This document shows positions 26,201-33,337 of a DNA stretch of 64,000 nt, in pieces. Location: positions 1 to 64,000 of the forward strand of contig DATJPT010000018.1 in NCBI GenBank assembly GCA_035506275.1, in the 5' to 3' direction. The translations under genes and the position numbers were made by a program. The notes beneath the pieces were generated by a model. That model did not search any database. It was not told the DNA's origin and was given only the letters and a program-made list of their open reading frames with translations. Numbering within the stretch: position 1 is the stretch's first letter; each line of letters starts with the position of its first letter. Source of the stretch: Bacteroidota bacterium. Its GTDB lineage: Bacteria; Bacteroidota; Ignavibacteria; UBA10030; UBA8401.

Positions 26201-26278
26201 GGCTTTTCCGTCTCAAGTTTCATTCTCTTTTTCGGTCTGCCGCTGATATACAGGTTGTTGAAGAGCCAGACTTCCTAG
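23222..26278 (+). CDS. RND efflux permease, heavy-metal-type
   Basis: A 1018-residue inner-membrane pump of the AcrB fold. The N-terminal helix is followed by PDITFPRIVILADN, and the two large periplasmic loops flank six-helix bundles. Helix 4 carries GLIIDDSIVVIEN, the paired Asp used for proton relay, and TM10 carries GIVAENAIFVLHQ with the acidic residue in the usual place. FGGVYQTQQE is the second-half hallmark. Size and motifs fit the HAE/HME families; absence of the HME Met residues cannot be judged from here, so metal versus drug export is left open. A terminator follows at 26340. Confidence 0.9.
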   Translation: MGLFEYVRRHAKAVLFTVAVFVLSGIALMQDMPISLFPDITFPRIVILADNGEEPAERMMVEVTKPLEEVATSVPGVTIVRSITGRGSTEISIGLNWGSNVLQTLQLLQGRIANIRNELPSAASIQVQQMSVSVFPIHGYSLTSDSLSLVALRDIALYQIRPALMKVKGVAKVEITGGDTREFHVIVAPEKLAMYKLDIRQVADAIQKTNFVSSTGLVDNNYQLYLSLVSGLFKTIDDIKGVTVAVQNGVPIKVSDVAEVKASVADKYIRTTARGNDAVLINIIKQPTGSTVQIGNDVTAEVAKLNLPAGVRFENFYDQAGFIMSSISSTRDSILIGVVLAMVVIFLFLRSWRISLVILLVVPATIACTIACISSVGLTINIMTLGGIAAAVGLIIDDSIVVIENIFTHFTQNARSGDTRASFAETTSSSVKQLMPAIIGSTASTIVIHIPLAFLGGVTGAFFASLSITIVFAMLISFLFSITLAPLLSMFFIKGSEISHEIEHHHHASPLMQWYERTLRILLRYRWGIIPVSFAVIVATYVLYKNIGSDFMPEMDEGTFVLDYTSPPGTSLNETNRILMQVEKIIMSVPEVESYSRRTGTQLGFFLTEVNNGDYLVKLKQHRSRSIEEVIDDVRGRIEATQPNLQVDFGQLMMDVIGDLTNNPSPVEIKIFGDDAGVLRKKAQEVKEIIEKVPGVVDAFNGIVISGPSLIVDVDPARAAIAGFNPDDVRDQLTTMMRGEGESKIQKGEKLIGIRTRFPDSYRTDIGKLKKLRLINPNGVFVPLSTIAAIRTTAGQAEIDRERLRQFIAVTARISQRDLGSTVDAIKTKLAGEFYLPRGMTMEFGGVYQTQQESFRGLLLVAIAAFMLVFIVLLFEFGEFAVPLSIFVVNVLSLFGVLAALWITGVTFNISSFVGVIMIIGIVAENAIFVLHQFKILQAQGMEIEEALVHAASVRVRPILMTTLAAVFALLPLSLGIGAGAQMQQPLAIAVIGGFSVSSFILFFGLPLIYRLLKSQTS

Positions 26279-26339
26279 CGTTAAAAAAGGGGGTTTGGAG
26301 TGGTTTTTCTGGAACTTTTATGGGACAAATCACTGTTGG

Positions 26340-26362
26340 AAGGGGAACAAATTCCCCTTTTT
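26340..26362 (+). terminator. Rho-independent terminator of the efflux operon
   Basis: AAGGGGAA (26340-26347) and TTCCCCTT (26352-26359) form a perfect 8-bp stem with loop CAAA and a T-run to 26362, 62 bases after the RND stop. The palindrome could also end a transcript from the other side. Confidence 0.85.
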
Positions 26363-26474
26363 GAGCCAAATTAGGGGATTCTCCTGTTATCACCGTAGTT
26401 TCATAAATACGTGATCTACACCATTGCTTTTCGGGGGCAATTGTCTATCTTGTATACAGTTAGGGAACGAAAGG

Positions 26475-26499
26475 GCAAAGCTTCGGACGAAGTTTTTGC
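26475..26499 (+). other. Hairpin in the leader of the pilin-like gene
   Basis: GCAAAGCTTC (26475-26484) pairs with GAAGTTTTTGC (26489-26499) with one bulged T and loop GGAC. It lies 32 bases ahead of the GTG at 26531. The stretch resembles parts of cyclic-di-GMP riboswitches but is too short to be one. Confidence 0.5.
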
Positions 26500-26530
26500 G
26501 ATGTAGGCAGCCAAACAATAAAGGAAGTTC

Positions 26531-26944
26531 GTGGGAACATCAAAGGTCATCATCGGTCTCGGCGCGTACGTTATGATAGGGATGTATACGTTGCTGTTTA
26601 CATCGACCGACCAAGCGATCTACAACGTCGCCCAGTCGCAATCCTTCCATGACGATGCGCGGCAAATTGCGTCGTCGGGAATTAAGTTTGCCATAGGAGA
26701 TGTCGGCGGCGACTCCGGTGCGGCATTCCCTTCGAGCACGGTCAGTTTCAACGGTGGAAGCGTGACCTACCTCGGCGACCGGCCTGCAGGCGTTTCAGCG
26801 ACGCAGATGCGCATCACCGCAACAGGAACGTACAACGGGTTCAAGGTGACGATGATCGCCATCCTGCAATACACAGGAGTGAAATGGACGATCCAGCGCG
26901 TCTATCAAGTGCCCGATGCGTCCGAGTACTCTAAGCTGAGCTAA
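26531..26944 (+). CDS. Pilin-like/PilX-like small membrane-anchored protein
   Basis: A 137-residue protein with GTG start, preceded by AAGGAAG. Residues 6-25 are a hydrophobic helix (VIIGLGAYVMIGMYTLLF) followed by a polar, Gln/Ser-rich helix (DQAIYNVAQSQSFHDDARQIASSGIKFA), and then a beta-rich domain (FNGGSVTYLGDRPAGVSATQ...). A short positive head, a long N-terminal helix with a Ser/Asp/Gln-rich continuation and a small globular domain is the plan of PilX-like or minor pilins, though no canonical prepilin cleavage site with Glu5 is seen. It is flanked by two terminators, so it is expressed alone. The family call is tentative. Confidence 0.5.
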   Translation: MGTSKVIIGLGAYVMIGMYTLLFTSTDQAIYNVAQSQSFHDDARQIASSGIKFAIGDVGGDSGAAFPSSTVSFNGGSVTYLGDRPAGVSATQMRITATGTYNGFKVTMIAILQYTGVKWTIQRVYQVPDASEYSKLS

Positions 26945-26974
26945 AAGCTTCTTCACAAGTTTATTTTTCTTCCG

Positions 26975-27008
26975 AAATGCGATACATTGAACAGTGTATC
27001 GCATTTTT
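26975..27008 (+). terminator. Rho-independent terminator of the pilin-like gene
   Basis: AAATGCGATACA (26975-26986) and TGTATCGCATTT (26995-27006) form a 12-bp perfect stem with an 8-base loop, followed by TT. It is nearly symmetric, so it may also terminate transcripts from the other strand. It overlaps an open frame that starts at 26977, which excludes that start for the next gene. Confidence 0.9.
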
Positions 27009-27063
27009 GTTGTACGGAAGAAGATTTGTCGATCGTCCATTTTATTCGTCGACGCCAGCACTC

Positions 27064-28122
27064 ATGCCGCCAGTGACAATGACCAGGGAACGAAAAGAAT
27101 CGATTCGCGCTGTTCCGTGGCGAAGCAGCTCCCATCCTAAAAAAGTTCTCGCCATCCGGCTTCAGGCATTCGGCGACACGGTCATTACTTTTCCGTACCT
27201 GCAGTCTCTTCGTTCTCACTGGCCGTCGGCGGAACTGCATTTCCTTACCCGCGAAGAGTTCAGCGACCTTCCCCGCAACTTGAAGACCTTCGATGCAGTC
27301 CATGCCGTTGGCGGGGGAAGGAATCGCCTCCTGCAAGCGGCGGATACGCTGCGGCTCATTCCGCAACTCCGAAAAGAACGGTACGATGTTGTGATCGACC
27401 TCCAAAGAAACCGTTTCAGCAGGATGATCAGACGATTGCTCCACCCGGAAAGTTTTTCGGAGTTCGACAGATTTTCATTGAAGCCCGCCGGCGAACGAAC
27501 GAGCAGTGCGATCAATGCACTTCTTCACCAACCGATCCAGGAACATCTCCCTTTGCTCGCTTTGAAGGAGGGCGTTCGAAGCGCCGCCGCGCTACGTGTT
27601 GAAAAGAAAAGGATCGTTGTTCTGAACCCTGCGGGAAGTTTCCCCACGCGAAACTGGCCGCTGGAACGTTACGTTGAATTTGCAGAGAAATGGATCGCGC
27701 ATGTCGACGCGGACGCGCAATTCGCGACCTTGGGAACCGAACAAATTCTCAATAAAGCCGGTTACCTGGAAAAGACCCTCGGCGCTAGATTGATAAATCT
27801 TGCGGGAAGAACTCTCACCTCAGAAGCTTTCGCGATAGTGCAACAAGCCGAGCTTGTCGTTTCGGAGGATTCGGGCCTCATGCATATGGCATGGGTGGCA
27901 CAGGTCCCCGTCGTTGCCCTGTTTGGGTCGACACGAAGTGCATGGTCGGGGCCGTTAGGGAAATGGTCGGTATGCCTGAACTCATCTGATCTCGAATGCG
28001 GAGAATGTCTTCAAGCAGCGTGCCGGTTTGGGGATATTCACTGTCTGACGCGCTATTCAGCGGATGTTGTCGTTGAGACGGCCAAAAAATTATTGGAGAA
28101 CAAACGCCGCAGTGGAGAATAA
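27064..28122 (+). CDS. Glycosyltransferase family 9 (heptosyltransferase-like)
   Basis: A GT-B enzyme of about 352 residues. KVLAIRLQAFGDTVITFPYLQSLRSHWP is the typical GT9 opening (I-x2-GDxV-x3-P), and the C-terminal half has VVLNPAGSFPTRNWPLERYVE and VSEDSGLMHMAWVAQVPVVALFGSTR, the nucleotide-sugar site with conserved D-S-G-x-x-H. It probably adds a heptose or related sugar to LPS core. The start is ATG 27064 or 27079: the frame is open up to 26977 but that part lies in a terminator. The stop overlaps the next gene by 11 bases. Confidence 0.85.
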   Translation: MPPVTMTRERKESIRAVPWRSSSHPKKVLAIRLQAFGDTVITFPYLQSLRSHWPSAELHFLTREEFSDLPRNLKTFDAVHAVGGGRNRLLQAADTLRLIPQLRKERYDVVIDLQRNRFSRMIRRLLHPESFSEFDRFSLKPAGERTSSAINALLHQPIQEHLPLLALKEGVRSAAALRVEKKRIVVLNPAGSFPTRNWPLERYVEFAEKWIAHVDADAQFATLGTEQILNKAGYLEKTLGARLINLAGRTLTSEAFAIVQQAELVVSEDSGLMHMAWVAQVPVVALFGSTRSAWSGPLGKWSVCLNSSDLECGECLQAACRFGDIHCLTRYSADVVVETAKKLLENKRRSGE

Positions 28123-29230
28123 ACTTCGCATCGCATTGCTCGTGCCGGGGGGAATTGGAAACGAGGATTACATCCCGTCCCTCCTCGAACTGATTTCCCA
28201 TCTCGCCAAGAGATATGATATTCATCTCTATTCGTTCAGCCGGCTTTCGATCCATCCCACGTTGCAGGGGTGCCATGTTTCTTTTCCCCCGCTGATCGCA
28301 GCAAAGCATGGCTTGCTTAAATCCGTTTATTTCCTCTGGCGTTTGCGGAAGGATCATCGTCGAAACAGTTTTGATATTATCCATGGTTTTTGGGTCGCCA
28401 ATCAGGGAATTGTCGCCGTCGCGGCGGGGAAGTTGCTACGGGTCAAAAGCGCTGTCAGCGTGCCCGGTGGGGATATCGTTTACCTGCCGTCAATCCGTTA
28501 CGGCGGCATGAGGGGATTTATTAATAACAGAATCATTCGATGGTGCTTGAGTCACGCCGATCTGGTTGTCACCCTTACCCGATTTCAGAAAGATAGAATG
28601 GGAGCAAGCAATATTGGTTGGAAACATCTTTCTGTTATCCCGTTCGGCGTCGATACTGTCAAATTTGGTTTTCACCCGAAAGTACTTTCCGACCCGGTCA
28701 ATTTTGCCTATCTCGGAAATCTCAATGAGGTCAAAGACCCATTTACGTTGATAAAGACCTTTTCACTTCTCTCCGCAAAATTCAGTTGTAAGCTCACCAT
28801 TGTCGGTTCAGATCTCTTGCAAGGAAAAGTGAAGGAATATGGCCGTTCGCTCGGCGTGAATGACCAAATCGAATGGAAGGGGAAAATTCCGCATGAACAA
28901 ATTCCGTCCATACTGCAAAGGACCGATATACTGCTGCTGACATCGTTGTATGAAGGGGAGGCCGTTGTTGTGATGGAGGCCTTTGCCTCCGGCGTTATTG
29001 TTGCCGGCACGAAAGTCGGATTGCTTGCCGATGCAGGGGATGACGCGCTTGTTGTGATGCCGGGGGATGTTGACGGGCTGGCAAAAAAGATCGAACAAAT
29101 TCTTCATCAACCGGAGGTCGTTCGTGAGATGCAGATAAAGAATCGTTCGCGTGCAGAGAGATTTTCAATGGATTGGACCCGTGCCGAATACGAGAAAACA
29201 TATCAAGAACTGTTTCAGGAAAAGGGGTAG
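28112..29230 (+). CDS. Glycosyltransferase family 4
   Basis: A GT-B enzyme of 372 residues. It begins VENKLRIALLVPGGIGNEDY with the GT4 N-terminal fold; FAYLGNLNEVKDPFTLIKTFSLL starts the donor half and LLLTSLYEGEAVVVMEAFASG is the EX7E site. GTG 28112 overlaps the GT9 stop by 11 bases, the usual coupling; ATG 28064 is an alternative but overlaps 59 bases. It meets the minus-strand deaminase tail-to-tail 6 bases later, with no room for a terminator between. With the GT9 gene it is likely to build one surface glycan. Confidence 0.87.
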   Translation: MENKLRIALLVPGGIGNEDYIPSLLELISHLAKRYDIHLYSFSRLSIHPTLQGCHVSFPPLIAAKHGLLKSVYFLWRLRKDHRRNSFDIIHGFWVANQGIVAVAAGKLLRVKSAVSVPGGDIVYLPSIRYGGMRGFINNRIIRWCLSHADLVVTLTRFQKDRMGASNIGWKHLSVIPFGVDTVKFGFHPKVLSDPVNFAYLGNLNEVKDPFTLIKTFSLLSAKFSCKLTIVGSDLLQGKVKEYGRSLGVNDQIEWKGKIPHEQIPSILQRTDILLLTSLYEGEAVVVMEAFASGVIVAGTKVGLLADAGDDALVVMPGDVDGLAKKIEQILHQPEVVREMQIKNRSRAERFSMDWTRAEYEKTYQELFQEKG

Positions 29231-29236
29231 CGTTTT

Positions 29237-29788
29237 TTACTTTCCTTTGGGTTTATAGCCGGGGTGCCTTTCGAAGAGTGATTCCTGCTCGTTGTTATTC
29301 TTGATTTGCTTTCGCCTGAACAAATAACGGATAAGAAGAGCCTCTTCCCTTGCAGTGAACGCGAGATCTTTTTCCTTCATAAAATAAACATACTGGATGT
29401 TATAGTTGACGAATGCCCCCGCGCACATCAAACAAGGCTCAAATGTCGATACGAGGATCAGATGCCGGCGGTCGAGGGCAGAAAAGGTCTCCATTCCGAG
29501 ATGCTCGATCGCGCTGGAAATAGCGTTCACTTCAGCATGCTCGCCGGCCTTTCGGTGCCGCAGCACCGTGTTATATCCTTCCCCGATTATTTCTCCATTA
29601 TAGATCAGAAGTGCCCCCACCGGCACATCTGATGAACAGAGGGACAACTCGGCCAATTCAAGCAAGCGGGCATGGTGGCTCTTGTCGAGGCCGATCCGGT
29701 TCTTCAAGCGGTGAAGCTTCGTATGAATCGAATACAAAAGAAGACCGGCGAAAATAAAAATGAGGAAAACGACTGGAGGCTGCAGCAT
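29237..29788 (-). CDS. Membrane-anchored cytidine/deoxycytidylate-type deaminase
   Basis: A 183-residue protein. Residues 6-20 are one hydrophobic segment (VVFLIFIFAGLLLYS) with a Lys/Arg-rich stretch after it, so it is anchored with the enzyme domain probably cytosolic. Zinc-deaminase motifs follow: HAE at 84-86 (GEHAEVNAI) and PCLMC at 118-122 (TFEPCLMCAGA), the pattern of tRNA-specific and nucleoside deaminases (TadA/CDA superfamily). The tail is basic. It ends tail-to-tail 6 bases from the GT4 gene and follows the methyltransferase at 29847 by 58 bases on the same strand, so it may be the last gene of that operon. Confidence 0.8.
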   Translation of the reverse strand: MLQPPVVFLIFIFAGLLLYSIHTKLHRLKNRIGLDKSHHARLLELAELSLCSSDVPVGALLIYNGEIIGEGYNTVLRHRKAGEHAEVNAISSAIEHLGMETFSALDRRHLILVSTFEPCLMCAGAFVNYNIQYVYFMKEKDLAFTAREEALLIRYLFRRKQIKNNNEQESLFERHPGYKPKGK

Positions 29789-29846
29789 TGCTTTTCAATT
29801 CTTCAGTTTGTTCCTATAAAAAAGGATTCTCTTTCGGCAAGAAGCA

Positions 29847-30674
29847 TCACGCCGAATACCTCATCGTAATAATAACATGATCGGCCCATCTATTCAGCGG
29901 GGGAAACGCCGAAAACCGTTCATCCAGCCGCGTCAATACCCTGTAAAGTTTCGCATGCCGATTCGCAAGGTCCGACATATACGGCGGGGGTGAAAACGTC
30001 GCCAACCCGCGAAGCTTTGCGAGCGTAAATCGTTTGTCGAAGCTCCGAATTACATCACGAGGAGAAAAATAGTACGTCAAAAACTTGTGCCCTTCAACCG
30101 AAGCGAGTGTTCCGTTTCTTGAAAGACGTCTGAACGCAAGCCTCGGATTCCCTGTGAAACAATGCAGCAATTCCCATGGGCAAATATGCGGCATGATCAC
30201 AAAGGTCACCGTCCCGCCTTGCGTCAAGAACCGGGGGAGTTGTGAGGTCACCCTCCGCAAATCGTCGATGCAGTTGAGTCCTCCGAAATTCGAGAAGACA
30301 TGGTTGAAATGCCGGTCGGGAAGATTCGCCAGCTCTGTGAACGAGCAATTCTTAAAGCTGATCTTTTCTTCGAGACGGAATCTTCGCACCTTTTTTTCCA
30401 GTTCAACGAGCATTCCGTCCGCGTTATCAACGGCAAACACCTGATGCCCCTTTCGCGCGAAGTACACCGCGTCGGTGCCGGTCCCGGCGTTCAATTCAAA
30501 AATGCTCTCCCCGGGGTGAAGAAATTCTTCAACGTGCCGATAGACCTGGCTTCGCATCCATTGAAGGATCAGGTTCGCTTTTTCGTTGGAGTCAAAAAAG
30601 GGGGCTTGTGCAGAGAATGCACGGCGGGCATCCTCACCATTGACCGATGGAAGAGTGGAAACGTCGGACGTCAT
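29847..30674 (-). CDS. Class I SAM-dependent methyltransferase
   Basis: A 275-residue protein from ATG 30674, whose A overlaps the radical-SAM stop (ATGA). IFELNAGTGTDAVYFARKG (about 64-82) is the glycine-rich SAM site, VFAVDNADGMLVELEKK the acidic second motif, HVFSNFGGLNCIDDLRR the post-I region. The C-terminal half is rich in aromatic and Pro residues (FSPPPYMSDL), like small-molecule or lipid methyltransferases of the same class. No substrate can be named. Overlap with its partner gene suggests it acts on the radical-SAM product or substrate. Confidence 0.85.
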   Translation of the reverse strand: MTSDVSTLPSVNGEDARRAFSAQAPFFDSNEKANLILQWMRSQVYRHVEEFLHPGESIFELNAGTGTDAVYFARKGHQVFAVDNADGMLVELEKKVRRFRLEEKISFKNCSFTELANLPDRHFNHVFSNFGGLNCIDDLRRVTSQLPRFLTQGGTVTFVIMPHICPWELLHCFTGNPRLAFRRLSRNGTLASVEGHKFLTYYFSPRDVIRSFDKRFTLAKLRGLATFSPPPYMSDLANRHAKLYRVLTRLDERFSAFPPLNRWADHVIITMRYSA

Positions 30675-32134
30675 TCCCGTGCGAGATAATAGAGTTGGCA
30701 TTTATCCAGAAGGGCGGCCGGCGCGAAATATCCGATCGAGAACAACGTTCTGAGTTTTTTCCGTTCGAAGGATATTCTCCCGGCAAAAAGATCCGCGACA
30801 AGCTGGAGTCCCTTTCTGAAGCGGTAGATCTTATGGACGTACCGATGGAGTTTTCTGTAATACGCCGGCGAATATGTCCCGCGGAACATCATCGCAAGGT
30901 CGTCCGAATCCACCCAGTTCGTCTTCCCGCGAAAATCAGCGCTGACCTGTTCATAAAATTTTGTTCCCGGCAAAGGATACGAGACAGAGATTCCCAGATC
31001 GTCCGGCATGAGATCCTTTACCATTCGGAGCGTTGCTTCGATGTCTTTCTTTTCTTCCCCCGGATATCCAAATTGCAAAAAAAATGAGGTCCGGATGCCG
31101 GATCTTTTCAGGAGTGTTCGTGCCTCGTAAATCTGCCCGACCGTCGTCCCTTTTTCCATCGAGTCCAGAATTTTCTGCGAACCGGACTCAGCCCCGATCC
31201 AGACCTCAGTACAACCGGCACGGGCCAGCGCCTCGACCGTTTTGTTCTCCAGCAGCAGGTCGGCCCGCGACTGGATCTTAAATCTGACGCTGATCTTCTC
31301 TCTCTCCATCAGATCGGCAAACTTCTCGACCCATCCGGGCTTCAGGCCGAAAATGTCGTCCGCAAACCAAATGTGGTCGGGATGAATCGTTCGTTGGAGC
31401 AGCTTGATCTCTTCGACGACGTTCTCGGGGGAACGGGAATTGTAGACCTGTCCGTAGATCGGTTTAGCGCACCAGTTGCAATGATAGGGGCAGCCGCGCG
31501 TCGTTACGACGTTGATGGAAAAATATCCATGGTGTTTTCGCCAGGCCCGTTCGTAGGATGATGCGTCGAGCAAGTGCCACGCCGGCATGGGAAGCTCGTC
31601 GAGGTTTTTGACGGGTTGTCGCCGGCGGGTGCGGCGGACGATGCCGTCCTCTCTAAATGCTATGCCGTCAATATCGCCGAGGCCGGTAGTTCGGTTCCGG
31701 ATAACGTGGTGACAAAGTTCTGCAAGCGTCTGTTCCCCTTCGCCGATGATGACAACATCGGCATGGTGCCGGAGGTATTCTTCAGCGTGGTCGGTGGCGT
31801 CGGAGCCGTGAACGACAACGAACGCGCCGTGCTCCTTTGCAATTGCAGTCATTGAGAATGCCGCCTCCCGCATCCTGCTCAAACACATCTTGTTCAAATA
31901 ATTAAAATCGTCGTCGTAGATCGCGACGACGGCAGGACGGTCTTGCCGAAGCGCCGTGCGGAGCTCGTTCTCCGATCTCGCCAGCATCGTGTCGAATAAT
32001 GCGACGGAGAACTCACGTTGTTCCAAGTACCGCGCGGCGTACAGCGTGCCCAACGGCGGATACGGCATCATCGCTTTGGCCTGCTTCGGGTCGAAGCGGA
32101 TGAAATACGAATGAGTGAGGAGTACGTCCATCAT
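30671..32134 (-). CDS. B12-binding-type radical SAM protein
   Basis: A 487-residue protein. The N-terminal region (1-150) shows the cobalamin-binding-like fold (PPLGTLYAARYLEQREFSVALFD, then VVIIGEGEQTLAEL). The radical SAM core has TTRGCPYHCNWC with Cys215, Cys219 and Cys222, the CxxxCxxC that binds the 4Fe-4S cluster; GAESGSQKILDSMEKGTT lies further on as the SAM-binding part. It ends in a basic helical region. Such enzymes methylate unreactive carbons or make rearrangements. It overlaps the NTase gene upstream by ATGA (32131-32134) and the methyltransferase downstream, so all three are translated together. Confidence 0.9.
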   Translation of the reverse strand: MMDVLLTHSYFIRFDPKQAKAMMPYPPLGTLYAARYLEQREFSVALFDTMLARSENELRTALRQDRPAVVAIYDDDFNYLNKMCLSRMREAAFSMTAIAKEHGAFVVVHGSDATDHAEEYLRHHADVVIIGEGEQTLAELCHHVIRNRTTGLGDIDGIAFREDGIVRRTRRRQPVKNLDELPMPAWHLLDASSYERAWRKHHGYFSINVVTTRGCPYHCNWCAKPIYGQVYNSRSPENVVEEIKLLQRTIHPDHIWFADDIFGLKPGWVEKFADLMEREKISVRFKIQSRADLLLENKTVEALARAGCTEVWIGAESGSQKILDSMEKGTTVGQIYEARTLLKRSGIRTSFFLQFGYPGEEKKDIEATLRMVKDLMPDDLGISVSYPLPGTKFYEQVSADFRGKTNWVDSDDLAMMFRGTYSPAYYRKLHRYVHKIYRFRKGLQLVADLFAGRISFERKKLRTLFSIGYFAPAALLDKCQLYYLARE

Positions 32135-33054
32135 TCCGCCTGCTCAACGCCACATTGCTTGAGACGCCGTTGAAAGGCATTCAAGATACGGGATTTATGA
32201 TCGTCATACCAGACCGATGAAATATGCGGGGAGCATTGGAAAAGGGACTCGAATTTGCCTTCGTCGAGGTGCCTGTTTCTCCTCCTCCAGTAATGCCGTG
32301 CGGTCTTCATCAGAAAATCATCGATTGCGGTGAGGGGGAAAACATCCAGCACAACTTCAAGCGCCCGCTGGCAGATAGAAGGCGCACCGGAGATCGACCG
32401 AACAGGAGAATCTCCGTTGTGCCAGTTGGGAAGGTAACGGCCGGTCCATGCGTTGACCGACTGAAAACGGCGATATGCATCTTCGTTCCAGAGAACTCTC
32501 GTCGTTGCGATCTCAACGGCATTGAACATGTCCTGCTCGGAGAACAATAAACCGTTTTCCGTTACGAAGAGGTTGAAGCAGAAATATTTGACCGAGTTAA
32601 AAAGAAATATCCGTCGCACGGCCGTCAGGATCATTTTCGGGATCCATAGCCGGTTCGGAGCCGTCACGATCATGAAGTCGACATCGCTCGATGGATGTGC
32701 GACATTTTTCGACAGCGATCCCGTAATGAACACTGCACGTACAAACGGGATTTGTTTCAACAAGAACGAGATCCACCGAGCGCGCTTCAGCATCGTTGAA
32801 GCGCGGCGCTCGTTCTCGATCCGCGATCTCACGATCTCGGGGGTCCGGTCCGAAAAAAAGTAATAGCCGTTTTTGGATTTCAGCACGCCATGTGCCTCAA
32901 GTGAGCGCAGCGTCTCCTCGAGCGTTTGCTGAGTCACGGAGTTGTGCGGAAGAAATTTGTATACCTGATGCCTGGAAAGCGGGTATGAGAACACGTCGAA
33001 GTACGCAAACGTCCGCAAAACATCCTGTTGAAGCGCTGTGAGCGTATGGTCCAT
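32131..33054 (-). CDS. MNT-type nucleotidyltransferase with N-terminal winged-helix
   Basis: A 307-residue protein. Residues about 5-65 look like a small winged-helix domain (LTALQQDVLRTFAYFDVFSYPLSRHQVYKFL). The catalytic core is GSLSKNVAHPSSDVDFMIV with Gly112-Ser113 and Asp124/Asp126, the GS...DxD signature of the Pol-beta superfamily used by MNT and antitoxin-type nucleotidyltransferases. The C-terminal part is helical and His/Arg-rich. It may adenylylate or nucleotidylylate a protein or small molecule. The ATG at 33054 is taken over a TTG at 33060. It overlaps the radical SAM gene and heads the operon, divergent from the tricorn gene. Confidence 0.8.
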   Translation of the reverse strand: MDHTLTALQQDVLRTFAYFDVFSYPLSRHQVYKFLPHNSVTQQTLEETLRSLEAHGVLKSKNGYYFFSDRTPEIVRSRIENERRASTMLKRARWISFLLKQIPFVRAVFITGSLSKNVAHPSSDVDFMIVTAPNRLWIPKMILTAVRRIFLFNSVKYFCFNLFVTENGLLFSEQDMFNAVEIATTRVLWNEDAYRRFQSVNAWTGRYLPNWHNGDSPVRSISGAPSICQRALEVVLDVFPLTAIDDFLMKTARHYWRRRNRHLDEGKFESLFQCSPHISSVWYDDHKSRILNAFQRRLKQCGVEQAE

Positions 33055-33337
33055 GTTCAAGGGATTGGAAAGCTGCGGCGAAACGACCGTTCAGGAAATT
33101 ATTCCTCCCCCTTTTCGCGTTATAACCGGATTTTACGGAACAAAATTCCGCTTCGACGCGATAAGGGGGACAAAATTTTGCAGAGAAAAGTGTGGAAGGG
33201 GTTCCACATGACTTGAAATTGAGAGAATATTTCGCTATGTAGCAATTCACCGTTCGGAATCGCATATTGCTCGATTCCGTTTCTGAATCACTAATTTCGT
33301 GAATTGCCGCTTCGGAACATCTTCGCAAGGATATATT

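Noticed and set aside
26449..26515. Cyclic-di-GMP (GEMM) riboswitch ahead of the pilin-like gene
   Set aside because: Short pieces match (GGGCAAAG, GTAGGCAGC) but the P2/P3 helices and full length are missing; kept only as a hairpin.
26977..27063. Longer start for the GT9 gene
   Set aside because: The first codons lie inside a 12-bp terminator stem (26975-27008).
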